From: Sinotaia quadrata
Lineage: Eukaryota > Mollusca > Gastropoda > Architaenioglossa > Viviparidae
Reading direction: 5' to 3'
Assembly (NCBI GenBank): GCA_028829895.1
Contig: CM054178.1
Span: forward strand, 71,462,835 to 71,526,834
DNA length: 64,000 bases
Made by a program: the position numbers and the translations under genes. The notes under the pieces are model-generated. The model saw nothing but the letters and a program-made list of their open reading frames with translations, ran no database searches and was not told where the DNA came from. How positions within the stretch are numbered: the first letter of the stretch is position 1; each line of letters opens with the position of its first letter. Shown piece by piece: positions 1-14,550 of this stretch.

Positions 1-201
1 TTAATATGTATTTTTTAAATATTTGCTTTTTTTTAATTTTGACACAAATTTAAACTTAAAGCGTAGAATTTGAAAATATTTTTAATGATCCATATTCATA
101 GAAGAAACCCACATATTTACAAAGGAAACACATTTTACTAAATTTAGCATTAAACAACATAGGAAAAATGTCTCCAAATAAATTATATATCATTTTGCTA
201 T

Positions 202-205
<4 letters not shown>

Positions 206-272
<67 letters not shown>
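206..272. repeat. (GA)n microsatellite
   Basis: About 33 uninterrupted GA dinucleotides. The reading frame through it gives only a Ser-Leu polymer and is not a gene. The flanks, including 273-1229, show no exon-like stretch, RNA gene or ordered repeat that I can support. Confidence 0.97.
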
Positions 273-274
<2 letters not shown>

Positions 275-1229
275 ATCCTTATAAAACTGTAATGATCCAA
301 TTACTTTCTGCACAACATAAAATCAGTAGTGAAGCGGCCCATCTAAACCTAGCATAATTGTAGTCCTTGTACGGTATAGTTTAAATATATATTTTGTTTG
401 AGAAACGAACAATAAAATAATATTTTTTGAAGAAATGCAATCTCGTCCATCATCAGGTTATTTCTTTGATGAAGCAGTAAAGAAGGTATGATGAATAGCA
501 ACTCTCGAGACTAAGCAAATATAATTTGTATCTTTAAGTTTAACTTTTAAAACAGGTAAGTAATATGATTAATGAACTCTGAATACAGTAATTATTATGT
601 AATTAAAACCATTCTAATCTCACTGTTCCTTTGAATCATTAAAAACGATAAACTATTCAAATATCTCATTATTAATTAACCATAACGTCCCTCTCCAGCT
701 CTCGCACTTAAAAGAGTTGCATTGTGCTTTTTGTCAATATATTAGACAGACATAATTAACTTTAGCGAAATTCTTTAATTTAATCTTTGATATTGCAAAG
801 AAATTAAAATACGTATTTAGGATAGTTCATATTAAATAAAATTATTTTTAATCTTCGTTGGTATTGGCCATTGCTAAGTCAGACGACAAAAGGGGATACC
901 TTTTCAGTTTTATTGGAACAGAGTTATTCCATTATTTGATGCCTTAGAGTTATCCGTAAAAATGGAAGTATGTCAGGGGAGAATTAACTTTTTAAAATTT
1001 TAAATAGCTGTGACGTTTTTATAAAATAATATTTTAAAATATTATTGCTTGAAACTAATTGGAAAGGAGCTGAAGTTAATAGATTATTACATATAAGGTA
1101 AACGCCTTAGTGTGATAACAATTTTACTCATTTACTCCACGAGGTGGTACGATATAACTAGACCTCCCACATATGTGTGATGCGTGCTCCCGGTTCAGAT
1201 ACACGATGAATGTCACTTTCAAATAAAAT

Positions 1230-2610
1230 ATGACAATTAAAAAAAAAAGCGCAATTTATATATTTAGCGCATTCGTTCCCGCAACAACACTCGCCGGCTA
1301 CGGTTCACCGAAGAAAACGCTGGTATTTTCACACACATCAATGACGACGGTATCTAACCACCACCTCTATAACTGTACTAAAGATGGCTGCAAAACGTGT
1401 AGAGACATTGAGACAAACATTATCTTAATCTGAACTCTACATGGCCATTAATAACACGCTCCAATAACTCCATGGCAATTATCTCAACCGGAAAATGGCC
1501 ACGATGGAAGCCAAAGCAGCCACATACGAGATAATCCAACACTACGGCAACACAGGCGCAAGAAAGAAAGAAGCCGGCAAAGAAAGCAACCATAAAACTC
1601 ACAAGTACACACCAGAGAAACATAGCCACCACACTAACCGAGAAGAACGAAACGCAAACGGAAGAAACACAGACACCAGTCCAAAAGAAAAAGAACAAAT
1701 ATGTACGGAAACCGACACTCGCCACAGCAGATAATTATATAATCAGACAAACAACGAGTCAACCACAATAGACACCCAAACAACAACCGAAACAGAAGAC
1801 TAAGAACAACAAATTGACCAAACGCCAAAAATAATCGCAAATACCAGTACAAACAACGATAATGGAATAAAACCAAACCAAATCGCAACTACACAGACAG
1901 AAAGGAAGAAACCGCCTACCAAAGTGGATTAGGGAACAACATAAATGCTAAACAAAGACAACAACAGCACTACAAGTACAACAAAAGTGAAGATCATTCA
2001 ACAAAAAGACAGCTGCCACCCACCGAATTTCTATGGTGGCTCTTCGAAACATCAAATTTACGAGCCACCTTGGTATCTTAGACCTCGCTAGTACGGCTAC
2101 CGATGGCGAAACTACAACAGCGAGACAACACTTTATGGAGAGAAAAAGATACAGAATTTAGAGTTGGTTTTTTTTCCCCTCGACCGAGTGCAACAGCAAC
2201 ACAGGGGAACAAATCGCTAGAGTGTGAAACTCGGTGAGAAATCCCTTGTCCCAGACCGCTACGGACACCGGATGTTTTTGTTTTTTTCCAGTGGTACCGG
2301 ACATACCCACAGACATCGCTGGAGTGGCCCCGAAAAGAGTACTAACAACTGCACGACATGTTCAACTACAATTACTACATCAAAAAAAAAAAAACAACAA
2401 CCCAAAACTTCAATCGACAGACATGACTGAAGACAAACGACGGTACCACCCCCACCCCCCAAAAAAAAGTCAAGCGAGGGGAGCGAAGCACTGCCTGAAC
2501 ACCACCAAAGAACATCGGATGAAAACCTTAATGCACGCTCAAAAAAAAAAAAAAAAGCGCAACACACACAAATACAGGGGGAAAAAGCCAATAACAGTAT
2601 TGCCATTTCT
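1230..2610. other. A/C-rich strand-asymmetric block, possible decayed retroelement
   Basis: The plus strand here is very rich in A and C and poor in T for more than 1 kb, unlike the A/T-balanced DNA on both sides. Short hydrophilic frames (for example 1495-1734) are broken by stops, and homopolymer A runs occur near 2380, 2460 and 2540. A-rich sense strands are typical of retroelement RNA, so an old hydrophilic ORF1- or gag-like region is possible. I see no reverse transcriptase, zinc knuckle or terminal repeat, so the identity is open. Confidence 0.4.
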
Positions 2611-2659
2611 TTTATTCAGTCAAATATATACCATCACAACATGCAGGTATCGTTCAGTT

Positions 2660-5600
2660 TAAAGATATATATAAATATTTTTTTAAATAATGCCTTAAGT
2701 TAATTGCTTAAATAAATTCAAATTTAATCCACAATAATAAATAGTAGGCCCTACTGTTGAGTTCCATAACCATTATCTTTTAAAAATATTATTACAACGT
2801 TTTTAATTCTTAAAACGTGTAATCAACTGTATAACATCTTGAATATATTTGATAATATTTAATGTTCTGATGCATTAAATGTACTGGATATGTTCACACT
2901 TTGTAGGTGCATGAAAAATGTATCCAAAGTCTTGGATATAACTGCTTATGTAGACTTGAACAACTGACACATTTAAACATATACATTATGCACTTAAGAA
3001 TATATATATATATTGGTATACATCTTTCTTTTAAGCATTACAGATGCTTACTGAATAAATTCTTTTCTGCTTATAAAGTAAACGGGTACATTTTCTACAT
3101 GTTCTAATTCCAAAATAAACTTGTATTTAAAATAAAATATTTAAAAACACCTTTGTGCACAATTTAAAAATTGGTATTTTGAAAAGTTATTGATACACCC
3201 ACATTTTATGAACAGAAAGAAACATTTCAGATAATTTATTAAATATTAAGTATGGTTTCATAATATTCTATACACTGGAAAGTTGTTAAGAGTAAAAATG
3301 GAATTGTACTTTATATCTGTTTATGTACATGTTTATATGCTCTAAATGTATAAGCTACAATAAATGTACACTACTTGAATTCCATTCTTTAATTCCCACT
3401 GCATGCACACAAAATATGACTGAGTGAAAACTGCCTCTAACTGCGAATTGTCAATGAGAGTTCAATTTTCTCACAAAAAATACATCGGACATCCTGCAAA
3501 CAATTACCAAAAAATAATCCATAGAACAATATTGCATAACCACCAAAGATACTAAATGTATTAAAACAATGGAATTGCATAACTTCCATATAATATATTA
3601 AACTTATTATGATGATGGAATTCGTGAGCCTCAAACTGGTGCGTGCTTTATTAGTCAACTAGACTTTATCAAATTCTTTGCTCAACCAGACTATCAAATA
3701 CTTTGCCAAATCTAAAACTGTTAATTGAAAAATGAGTTAATACTTGCGATGAAATACATATGTATGTTTACAAGAAATAATTTTTTACAAAAAAAAAATT
3801 ACTCAAAAATTAATTTGAAGTGGAATAAACTATTCATGGAAGAAAACATTAACTTTACCACTAACCCAAAAGATATAATAAAACTGAAAATAAAAGCATT
3901 ACAACAGATAAAACTGAAAGATTTTGAAACTCAAGCGATCTCAACGTAGCTGCATTAAAATATTAACATTTACATGGTTTATTAAGTCATACTATTATAC
4001 AATTGCCAAACAATACACAGAAATTATTAAATAATTACATCTATTCTATTAAAAAAAAAATAACAGATTAACTTTAAGGCACAAATTAAAGAAATACAAA
4101 TTGTAACAATATAAGACATCACACCATGCTGAGAATTATTAAGAAAAGTTATCGAAAGCTGCCTCCCTCCCCTCAAAAAAAAAAAAAAGGTAGGTTATTT
4201 CAGCAGACTGCAACCCATGATTTAATACACCCATTTATATCATAAAGGAAATGCCTTAAATATGCTTTAATCAGAAGGCAAGTATTTCTTCTTTGGCATT
4301 AGAAAAAATACTGAATTAACACAATTTTGTTCAAATTTATTTAAATTTTTGTTAAGTCTACATATATAGTATATACTCTGATTATGAAAATACACATGAA
4401 GTTGCTCTTTGTATAAAAGCAAAAAATCATTGATGGAAAAGTCAAAACTGTTCAATGGTAGACAGCCATTAATGAGATAGCAATATGCTAGCATATAATG
4501 CACAAAGCATTTATGATTGAAATTGCTTTTAGTGCCAAACAAAGCACATCTTAAGATTTTGTACCCCTTATTTTAATTCATTCATCTACTGATAGAGTCT
4601 CTTCTTTTTATTTTGTATTTTTATCATATGCAAATAATATAAATACAGAACAAAAACATATAAACAATTATTCTTTTAGTTTATTCTTTTTTAAGTGATT
4701 ACAATTGTATAGTTGGACTTTAGAATATATGTAATCTGAACATGTTCTTAAAATATATTAAACTCACTACAGCAGGCAGGCAAGATTTGCAAGTTTATTG
4801 ATTTATTTTAGTTATGAGTGCTTTTCCAAGACACTAAAGTTAATCATTTTAACATTAACTTAATAATTTGATTTAAAATTATAAAACAATTTTTCATTAT
4901 TTTTACACATGGAAAAGAACACATACATACAGTTTTAATAGTAGATGCAAGAGATGATCAAGAAAGTACTCAAGTAATTTAAATATGCAGTTTTCTTCTT
5001 TTTAAACAAAAGTTTGAAAAATTCACTCATAAGTAATGAGCAGTACAAATTAAGTAGTTTCAACTTTAAGACTATATAGTGATAATAAAAATTCAACAAC
5101 AGTATATGAGTAATTGATTTATCATGTAATTTATTTGCAATGATAATTTAAAGCTACTTTGGTAAGATATATTGTTTTAAATTAAAATAATCTATTCCAT
5201 TGATTCATCAATTAACAGTCTGATATTTTTGTGTTCTTATAGCTTTTGTTGGTTTTTAAAAAAAAAAAAAATCACTGTTCTACTTGGCATGCATTTTTGT
5301 TGTATTTTTCTTATTTTCAATTTTTGTATTTAACAAAATACAAATGTAAGATTTAAAAAAAATAAATAAATATAATTCTTTTCAAGCTTGTTATTGGTTT
5401 CTTACCAGAGTGAATACATTTTAGCACTTGTATCTTATTATATATATATATATATTTTTTTTTTTTAGTATATGTGCATTATTATAATTTTTGGTTATTT
5501 CTGAAAAACTGTTTTAAAAACCAATATTAGGATTTGGAAGTGATATGATGACTTTAGCATCAAATATATGCAGCATAAAGATACAAGAATGATAAACATT

Positions 5601-8600
5601 TATGCAATGTGTATCTCACAATTTGCATGAACATATTAATATAAATAATTCAGTACCACAGAAGCCACATAATCCAAATAAGAATAATTAGCATTTTAAG
5701 TGCCTTGAAAAGACAAAAAAAATTTCTTTATTTATTATTAGCAACAAAATCTGTCCTGATAATAAGAAACACTCAAATCACAATGATGAATCATTTCAGC
5801 TATGACTCCACAAAAGTCACTTACTATAATGCTGTTTATATTACATATTGCAGTGGAAGTATGCTGCTGAATATTATTTAAAGAAAATTATTTCAAAACA
5901 ATGTTCCACTTTCAAACATGTAAATGAATACACAGTATTGTAATAAAAAGTTGAATAGAATGCTGGATGTCCATCAGTCTAAAAGAGAATGCAAAAGCAG
6001 GCCACAAAATCATTGTGATACCTAAAGTAAAACCAATTACAGTGTACTATTAATACATTGAATGTTATAGTTGGTGTGAACCTTTGCTTAACTAGGTCTC
6101 TAGGCAATTTAAATTGTGCAAATTCCATATGTTTTATAAATAAAATATTAATACTGCAGTTTTTCCACTAGACAGTTAAAATTTGGACTGTTAATAAAAA
6201 TGTATACAAATCAAATCCTAATTTTAAAAGCTGTAGTAACAACTTAATCTTACTAGCTGCAGTATTCCCAGACTTCTTAAAACATCTGTACTCAGCAGCA
6301 AATTTGCAGAACATAGTTAAAGTAGGTTTAATAACAGTGAACTCTCTTTTAGCTGGAATGGCATGAAAGATTGTCACCAAATCTGGGCAATTTTAATCCA
6401 GTCACTACCATCTTTTTCCTCCCATTAAATATGTTCAAATGTTTTGTCCCTAGTAACATCATTATGATACTAAATATGCAAAGACTGCTTTAGTAAATAG
6501 TAAATTTATATATTTAACTGTAGAAATGATTTCTTAGCACCCATTCAGTTAAGAAAGACATTATTTATGGAGTATCTGCAGAGCAAACACTATTCTTATG
6601 CAAACAGGATAAGTGGCACAATATACTAGAATCTAAACAAAATTACATTTGTTTTATAAAGTTATACTGTTAAATATCTAACCATTTTCACTGTGATTAA
6701 CATAAATCAATCTCACAAAAACAGACCCATTTAAAACGGAGTACAAGTTTAAGTAAAAATCAAGATTGGTTTTATTTTAATATATGTGGGAACGTCACCT
6801 CCTCCTGTTCCCAAGTAAACTAAACACCACAATCCTTTTTCTACAACAAACATTATAATTCTTCTACTCCCAAATAAAACAAACATGCTCGTTCTACTCC
6901 CAAATAAAGCAAACATCACAATCCTAATTACCAAATATTTTGTTTCCTTGATCTCTAAGTTTTAAATCTCAATTTAAGGCAATGAAACAATGTTGTTGCT
7001 TTTTAATTCTGGCCACCAACAATAATAAACAATTTATGAGTCATACATTCTGGTTATGATTTAAATTTCTTCATCCATAATATATATTTAAAAGACAAAG
7101 AGTAATTTCATGTAAAAATTCAATAACATGATAAAAATCAAAAAGCTGTTTGATTATGCAAGTAAGATGCTCTCTATCTGTTGTAACAGTTAATTAATAA
7201 GCATGCAGTATTTAATGTGCACTTATTGTATAGATACTACAAAACATCACTCATAGGAACATGCATTCATTCTAGATTCAATAAGCAATAAATAATGCCA
7301 CAAATAAATTTGCTTAATAATACCCATAGATTAAAACTCCCTGACTGCACAGCAGAAACAGTTAAAATGACTTCTTAAATGTAAAACACAATATTCAAAA
7401 GAATATTATTTTAAGATGTACACATATACACAACACAAATTTTATCAGAACACTTTTATTTTTAAGCTAGTTAAATATTTTTAAACTAATAGTAATAACT
7501 TACAAGCAAAATCATACTAACAATCAATTTTATTTTACATTAGACAGTAAATATTAATGATTGAAAAATTCTCGTATTGTACTTGTAGACAATGTAGTTC
7601 AAATTATTTAGATAAAAACCACTTAACTAGGACAACAATTTTTTATCAAGTTTAAATATTTTTTCTTTCATTTGTAACATCAGCAAATAAAATTTTATTG
7701 TAACTAGCCAGTGTATTGAGATAAAGAACTTTAAAATCAACAATTATCTTTTCCTTTACAGATAATCAAGATAAAATCAGATGAAAAAGATAGCACAAGC
7801 TCAGATATAACAGTATGTTATGTAAAATTCTACTCCTGTATGCAAAGAAATACATTATTAATTCCACATTATTTTTAGTAAAGATGCTCATAATTGTTAC
7901 AAAATTTGTTTTCCCACGACATACAAATGGGAAAACCCCAACACTTTTAAAACTAACATAAAAATTCAAAATTCTTTAGTATACACTACAAAAACAAATA
8001 CAAGATATGTTTTGAATAAATAATCTTCATCAGGATGATAAATTATTAACAATGAGACCCATGCAAGCCTATTGATGTAAGAAAAACGTTTGTGAATAGA
8101 TAGTGATTCTATCAAGTATCATGCGATTTAGTTTTGTATGATAATTGAATACCTATAAAGCATTTGAATTTTTATGTTGTTTTAGTTTCATTTGTAATGC
8201 TTATTCTATTTATATTGTTAGTTTTTTGAAAATGCTATAGATTTATCAATTTACAAATAATAAATTAATGCAGATACATTATTTTTAAATCATAGATTTA
8301 AAAAAGAATATTAATTAAAGTATACTTTAATTTATTATACATTTTGTTATGTTCTGATTTCACATAGTACTTTGTTGATATTTTTACATTACAGTTCTTT
8401 TTTAATATTGCTATATTAAATGTATAAATTTATTAATTTTTACCACTTTTATTATTACTAATAGCAATACTAGGCAGTAATATCTGATTTAAACTGATGA
8501 CTTTTTCCACTGATAATATTTACATTTTTAATCAAGTAATCTTTATTTAAATTTCTACACAGCTAAATAAATTGTATCATTTTTTTTTTCAGAACATCCA

Positions 8601-10690
8601 GCAAATCACCTATAAGAATTTAACACATTCGCACATCTCTCTTAAACAAGCAATCACTAGCATTGACCTCTCAACCTGTATTTAAATTTCGGGGTGTCTT
8701 CCATAGCCTAATCATCATATTTGTTATTAAGATAGTATGTTTGTGAATGTGTACACACACAGACCTTGCAAAACTCTTGATGTAAACACTCCCACACAAA
8801 TGATCATTACTACTGAAGGCTGTTCAAGAATGGTGTTATATTATAAAATACAAACACAATGAGCCTGTATTGATCTATATTTAGCAGTTATCTAAAACAA
8901 GAACAATTTTTGGACCCTGAAACAAATAAACATTTTTCACAGTCAGCACAGCTTATACTTCAATGGTGATAATACTTGCACAACTTTCTAGTACCCTGTT
9001 AGATTGTTGCTTGAAATCCATGTCATACAACCCCCAAATGTACTTGTATGAAACTCTGAGTTGTCATTTTTAGAAGGCAATTTATTTACTTTGGAAGGTG
9101 AATTGTATGACTTTCTCAGTTTCTGGAAAGCATTAATACAAAGATGAATAACAAACTATGAAGATTAAAAATGTGACAACATTTATAGCATCCAGAATAA
9201 ATAAATATATGACTACCCTGATCAGCCCTAGTTGTGAGATCTGACATCTGTACTTTGAATTCTCACGAGCATAAAGTTTGTAATCAGCCAACAAATTTTT
9301 TTGCAGACAATAAATAGAAGCACAAGAGAAATGTTTTTTAACCAGAAACTATGTTAACTGTACAGCTATTATAAATTAAATACTGGTAGTGGTTAAATTA
9401 TTATTATTATAATTATTAAATACAATCTGCAAAAACAAGAAATATGTAAAGCTCTCTTCTCACATATTTAACCTGCTATAAAATGAAACATTTGGTTGCT
9501 TATAATTAGACTCCACACAGCTGAAAAGATTGCAGATTGCAAATTACAACTCCAAAAGAACATAACAATAGCTAGTAGAAACTAAAAATAAATACATTTG
9601 TATATATAAAAGATAGTACAAAGTTGAGATTGTGCATGAAATTAGTTCTCCCTACTTACATTTAAACGTGTGATCAAATGAAAAGAGAATGCTGATTTAT
9701 TACTATTAGTATTAGTATTAGTACTATTACCACTATAGCAGTATTACTATTAGTATTGTGAAAAATTAAATGATACAAGCTCTCAAACTGCAATTATTCA
9801 TCTGCAGCTTTCAATGTTTTCTTCACATGGTATAATAAATTTATAGATTTGAAAAGTGGAAGTAATCTCCAATGTGGCAACTTTTTACTGGTTAACATAA
9901 AAAAAGATTTATTTATTCTAATTGTAGTACTTAATGCATTTCATTTTATATTTATTTTTCAGGATAGTAAAAAAAACAAAACAAACCCCTAAAAAATATA
10001 AATAATATATAATGAATAAAATAAAAAGTCTATTTTCTGTTAATAATGAAAAGAATTTATATTTTAAATGACCCCCAAAATTATTTTTAAAATACCTTTT
10101 AAAAGGACTCCTGCCTAGTAAATTTTGAAAGATGAGCAAATACTTCACTCTACTGCTTATTTTATAAACCAATATAAATATAACACAATCCCAACTATAG
10201 TATGGAAAGCAGTAAATAAAAACTGATTCAAAGGAATTTCGGCCAGATCACATTTGTTTTAATTACAAACAAAAATCATGGCCATAATAGCTATCAAAGT
10301 TCATTCTCTATATTTAATGACTTCAAGCATAGTTTGAAACTCAGCCAAAATTACCTCACAACAAAGGACAGTGTGCCCCTGCCTAATACAAGTAATAGTG
10401 ATGCCCCAGGGATAACTGCAATGCAGCAGTGTAATTGATAAGATGGCTTTAATACAGTGAAGAACACATTCCACACTGACTGACAGGACAGCTCAACACC
10501 TCTTGTTTATGATTCTTTTTTTAAACTCAAATAATGGTTGATTGACACAGACAAAAAATCTAATTTTATACACATTACCTCTGTTACATTTAACCATATT
10601 TTTATTATAAATGCAGTTATGTTATTTTTGTTTAATTACAGTAATAAAATAATATTTTTGTTGTGTACAAATCAGCAATTATCGCTCTTA
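2660..10690. other. AT-rich gene-free stretch
   Basis: About 8 kb of A/T-rich DNA with many T or A homopolymers and short ATAT runs (for example near 5440). Open frames are all short and show no domain, no codon bias and no phase-matched GT-AG neighbours. Part of it could be a long 3' untranslated region of a minus-strand transcript, but nothing in the sequence proves this. Confidence 0.6.
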
Positions 10691-10694
10691 ATTC

Positions 10695-10720
10695 TATACA
10701 CACAACACACACACACACAG
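10695..10720. repeat. (CA)n microsatellite
   Basis: A short interrupted CA dinucleotide run. Just downstream, at about 10807-10832, is a G-run followed by GCTTTCGGCTTCTGCC, a motif that reappears in altered form near 33588. Confidence 0.85.
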
Positions 10721-11600
10721 CATTCTACTTTAACTTCTACTAGTTCTAGTCTACTATTGTGCATATTAAATAACATATGAAACAGTCATTATTATTATTA
10801 TTAATGTAGGGGGCGCTTTCGGCTTCTGCCGCTTTTGCACGAAACAGTCATGCTGATATTACTATGTTATAAAAATTATTTATTTGTTAATCTAAAACTG
10901 GTGGGTTTGGGAATTTTTGTTTGGCTTTTTATTTTTTATTTTTGAGGAGGTGTGCCAGATTTTCAGAGAAAGAATGAATCAAATTAATTTCACAAATGTA
11001 TTCAATCTAGTGTTTCTTTTGCTACATTTAAAGTTCTTTAGGAAAAAAATATTGTAAATTAATTATACACACATGATTTCCTAAAGGAGACAGGGAAACC
11101 TATTCCTAATAAAATTTGTAATTATAGTACTTAGTAGCATAAAAACTGCATACAATTTTTGCAGTAAAAATAAGTAATTAGTGAATTATATGGTTAGTGT
11201 GCAAATTTCAACACTTTCATAAGGTAGTGAACAAAAATAAGAAATAGAAATAAAAGCTTCTATTTATACAATAAAATTATAAGTGTAATACTTTTCAAAT
11301 AAACATTTCTTTTTATAAAATTACAGTCTTGTACTAATATAGTACTATTTCAAACAGTCATAGCTGAGACAAATCAATATATCATTTATTATCTGGGAGA
11401 TATATTAAACATGATAAAACGAACATTCAAATAATCAAATTTAATTAAATAATTAACTTCTTTTTTCAACAAACATTAAGTTTAACTTTGTCTCAAATTT
11501 ATATTTTAATGGAAAAATAATGATTTACCAGTCTTTCTTTTCACCTCTAGAAGAAAGCACTGCAATCACATTTTTATATAAAAGTACTTTATAACAATGA

Positions 11601-12710
11601 CTATGATCTGCCCAGTTTCATCTGGTTCATAAGTCTCATGAGAAATTCATAAGAAGCATTGATTATACCCCAGGAAATAAAAGAGCGAGTATAATTTAAA
11701 TGAAATCCACGATACAGGCATGCTACACTTCGGTTTCTTTCCAGCCAGATCTCCTTGAATGTATGCCAAAAGCTGTGAAATGGTCCCCCTAGTCGGGACT
11801 GCATCCGAGTTTTGACCACATTCAGAGGGAAAAAGAAAGTACTAATCAGTGCACCTAGGCAGGCACCACATACAAAGTCTTTCACAATACGACTTGAACT
11901 GTGTTCCAGGTTTGGGGTGTGCTCACTCAGAAACTCACGACCAAGAAAGAAACACACATTGCTGGGTCCATTTCTGTAAAGAATGGGAGAAAGGCCACGA
12001 TAATACTCACGAATCCCAAATTCCCATAGTTCTTTGGAGGCATGGACAGTATTAATAAAGCGTATCTGATACATGTGATCTTGCATTAATGTCTGAATTC
12101 GTTCAAATGGAGTTAAAGTGGCTTCTAATGTTCCTGCAAGCATGGCTGCCACTGCATGGTTCAGTGACTTTGGCAAAGAGGAGAAACTGGAATCCAGGTG
12201 GATCTGAAACTCATGATAGGAGCCAAACATGATAGACAGTGTAGTGGTCTTCTGTAAAAGGGGAGGCAAAAATCCACGATAAAGGTTCCGAAATCCTTCC
12301 TTGTGCAGCTGCTGGATTGCTTGATATCCAGATATACCTTGCAACTGTTGGCGGAAGATTGTTTTATTGACTGGAAAAGTACAAGTGATGTTAATAAAAG
12401 CTGCACCCCAGCCACACACAAATTCCTCATCCACTGCTTTCCGCACAAAGTTCATATTCTCTGACATACTAACGTTTACTGTCTCATTCACACTATGCAC
12501 CAAACCAACGTTTGTACTGATTAAACCAGTGCTATTTCCAACATCAGAATGAATAACACCATTAATGCTGCTACCATTTCGATCACTGATCATTAACTGC
12601 TTGAAAACACTTTTTGGGTCAGGTTTGCTTGACTGACTGAAAACCCTATCAGGACTATTGTAATTGTCTGCATCTGGTAGGAGCTGTGGTCTCACTTGCT
12701 GATCTTCCAT
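11601..12710 (-). CDS. SLC25A51: SLC25A51-like mitochondrial carrier (NAD+ transporter)
   Basis: Single-exon frame of 369 residues with a stop at 11601-11603. It has the three-fold mitochondrial carrier repeat: signature-type motifs FPVNK (residues 112-116), TPFER (200-204) and FPLNVVKTRMQS (294-305), each followed by a carrier-type second half (RNLYRG at 141-146, EYYRGL at 235-240, CLYRGF at 331-336). The variant motifs FRQQL, QKTTTL and ISWGIINASYEF match remembered vertebrate SLC25A51/52 closely. In vertebrates this inner-membrane protein imports NAD+ into the matrix. The human protein is about 297 residues; the extra length here is an unconserved, Ser/Asn-rich N-terminus of roughly 70-80 residues. 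Internal Met codons at 82 and 86 are alternative starts. The family assignment is firm; NAD+ transport is inferred from the family. Confidence 0.93.
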   Translation of the reverse strand: MEDQQVRPQLLPDADNYNSPDRVFSQSSKPDPKSVFKQLMISDRNGSSINGVIHSDVGNSTGLISTNVGLVHSVNETVNVSMSENMNFVRKAVDEEFVCGWGAAFINITCTFPVNKTIFRQQLQGISGYQAIQQLHKEGFRNLYRGFLPPLLQKTTTLSIMFGSYHEFQIHLDSSFSSLPKSLNHAVAAMLAGTLEATLTPFERIQTLMQDHMYQIRFINTVHASKELWEFGIREYYRGLSPILYRNGPSNVCFFLGREFLSEHTPNLEHSSSRIVKDFVCGACLGALISTFFFPLNVVKTRMQSRLGGPFHSFWHTFKEIWLERNRSVACLYRGFHLNYTRSFISWGIINASYEFLMRLMNQMKLGRS

Positions 12711-12751
12711 GCTTCTTTGAGCAAGAAGCTCATTTACAGTATTTCAGCAGC
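12711..12751 (-). other. SLC25A51: 5' UTR part of the SLC25A51 coding exon with upstream acceptor
   Basis: Read on the minus strand, a pyrimidine-containing stretch ending TTTAG at 12752 precedes 41 untranslated bases and then the ATG. This is a plausible 3' splice site, so the transcript probably has a non-coding first exon upstream, towards 13-14.5 kb. The upstream exon itself is not identified. Confidence 0.4.
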
Positions 12752-14550
12752 CTAAATGTCAAACAAGTAAGCAAATGATTATCAGATGACAAAAGGAATG
12801 TACTTTTAAAATTAATTTCAATTTTAATCAGAAATTAACTAAAAACTATATATATTATTTTTCTTTATTTATAGAAGTTGTTGGCTAATGTCCGTAATTT
12901 AAAGTGTAAATGACAGCTATAGAAATATATAAGAACTTAAGAAGAGCTATTACACTTCCATTAAATTTTAAAAAATGCCCTTAAATAATGCTAAATGTTT
13001 AATGTGCACATATTTCTTACTAAATGAAAATATAATACAGTTCTTCTTTCCTTTCATGATAACTGATATACACACTAGTAATAGTCGTACTTCTACTGTA
13101 TAATACTGAAATATTAATGTGACGAATAATAATATAAACTCACAACAAACTTAATTTAAAGTTTGTATTTGAAGTAAAGCTTGCGGGGAAACTGTATTAT
13201 TATATCATTTATAACATAATTAGTGCACATAGTGTTTAGTTATAGTTATGCACTAGCAATGCACCATAGATTAGAAATAGAAGTTATCTGACCTTTAGTC
13301 ACCATTTAATGTTTTTCAAGAATATGTAATGCAGATTCTAAGTTTCTATTAATAATAATAAATTGCAAACGTAAAAACAATACTGCATAATTTTATCGAT
13401 TAAAAACTATGAGTAGCCAATTTTATTCGTTTTATCTGCTCATCGAAAAGTAAGAATTTGGAAACAAACCCCTCTAGTTTGTGCTCGATTGTAAACCGTC
13501 AACTCCCGTTTCTTAGCAAGGGAGGTTACTCAGATATATCTTTGGGAGTAGCTAGCTTTACAAGTTTTCTACTGCTTAATATAATGTTACATATGCAACA
13601 TTCCCTATGCATATTTAAATATATATTTGTCAAGATTATAGGAATTATTTCTTTTCAGTTATTTGTTTATAACCTATGCTTGCAAAATAATATGATCAAC
13701 TCAGAATAACATCACTTTTATTTATTTGTTAAAATAATATGAATTTTATGAATTGGGTCCTCTTCAAGTAGGCCTAATCTTTCCAAGCTATCGCTAACAT
13801 TTTAACATAATAAATATACGCATTCTTTAGGCACGAAATACTACTGAAAGTTATAAATCTAAAGTAAAATCGTTGACGGAAGCGAAAACTATTTTCTTAA
13901 ATATATTATTACTAAGTTATTCATGTATAAATTTAGGGACAAAGTTCGAGGCTCTAAAACCAAATATTCGATATATTTTTTCTTACCTTTAATTAAAAAT
14001 TACAATTAACATTTAAATTGTTTTTATAAAATAAATTTTTAAAAGGCAATGTATTTAATGGAATAGAAACAAGTTACTAAGTTAAACTGGGTTCAACATA
14101 AGTGCCTACCTACATATAATTGTTCTTATTAATTACTACTCGCGATCGTTTGTGTCCCTGCTGATAATGAATTTATGCTGTTTTTAAAACATAAAATTAA
14201 ACAAACAATAAACAATAACTAAAATAAATACTTTACAAAATTATCGCCCTTATATGCCATCCGCAAATCAGGTTTCACTTGGATTCATTCATGATAAACT
14301 GTAAACTTTATATAATGTATTAAGAAGTGAATTTTGAAATGCGTGCACATCAAAAAACTTTCATTCACACCACAGAAATTGTTATAGTATCTATGTTCAA
14401 ACTAAGCAAGCACTCCTCCCAACGGAAATTGCGCAAGCTAACAATTTTCAAAGGGGAAGTGGGACGCAGAATCAAGTCTAGTAATTGGGAATCGCCGTGT
14501 GAAAGTTAAGATCAAATTCTCATGACTTCGAGGATTTGTATTAGCGACCA
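12752..14550. promoter_or_regulatory. Head-to-head intergenic region between SLC25A51 and RAB20
   Basis: The two genes diverge from this roughly 1.8 kb segment, so it should contain both promoters. No TATA box or CpG island stands out; most of it is AT-rich, with a slightly more GC-rich part at about 14400-14520 just before the Rab20 start. No coding exon is supported here; the small frames at 13458-13709 and 14327-14509 lack any motif. Confidence 0.45.

Noticed and set aside
1420..1888. Hydrophobic minus-strand frames
   Set aside because: They are antisense reflections of the A/C-rich block, with Phe/Val/Cys runs due to base composition only.
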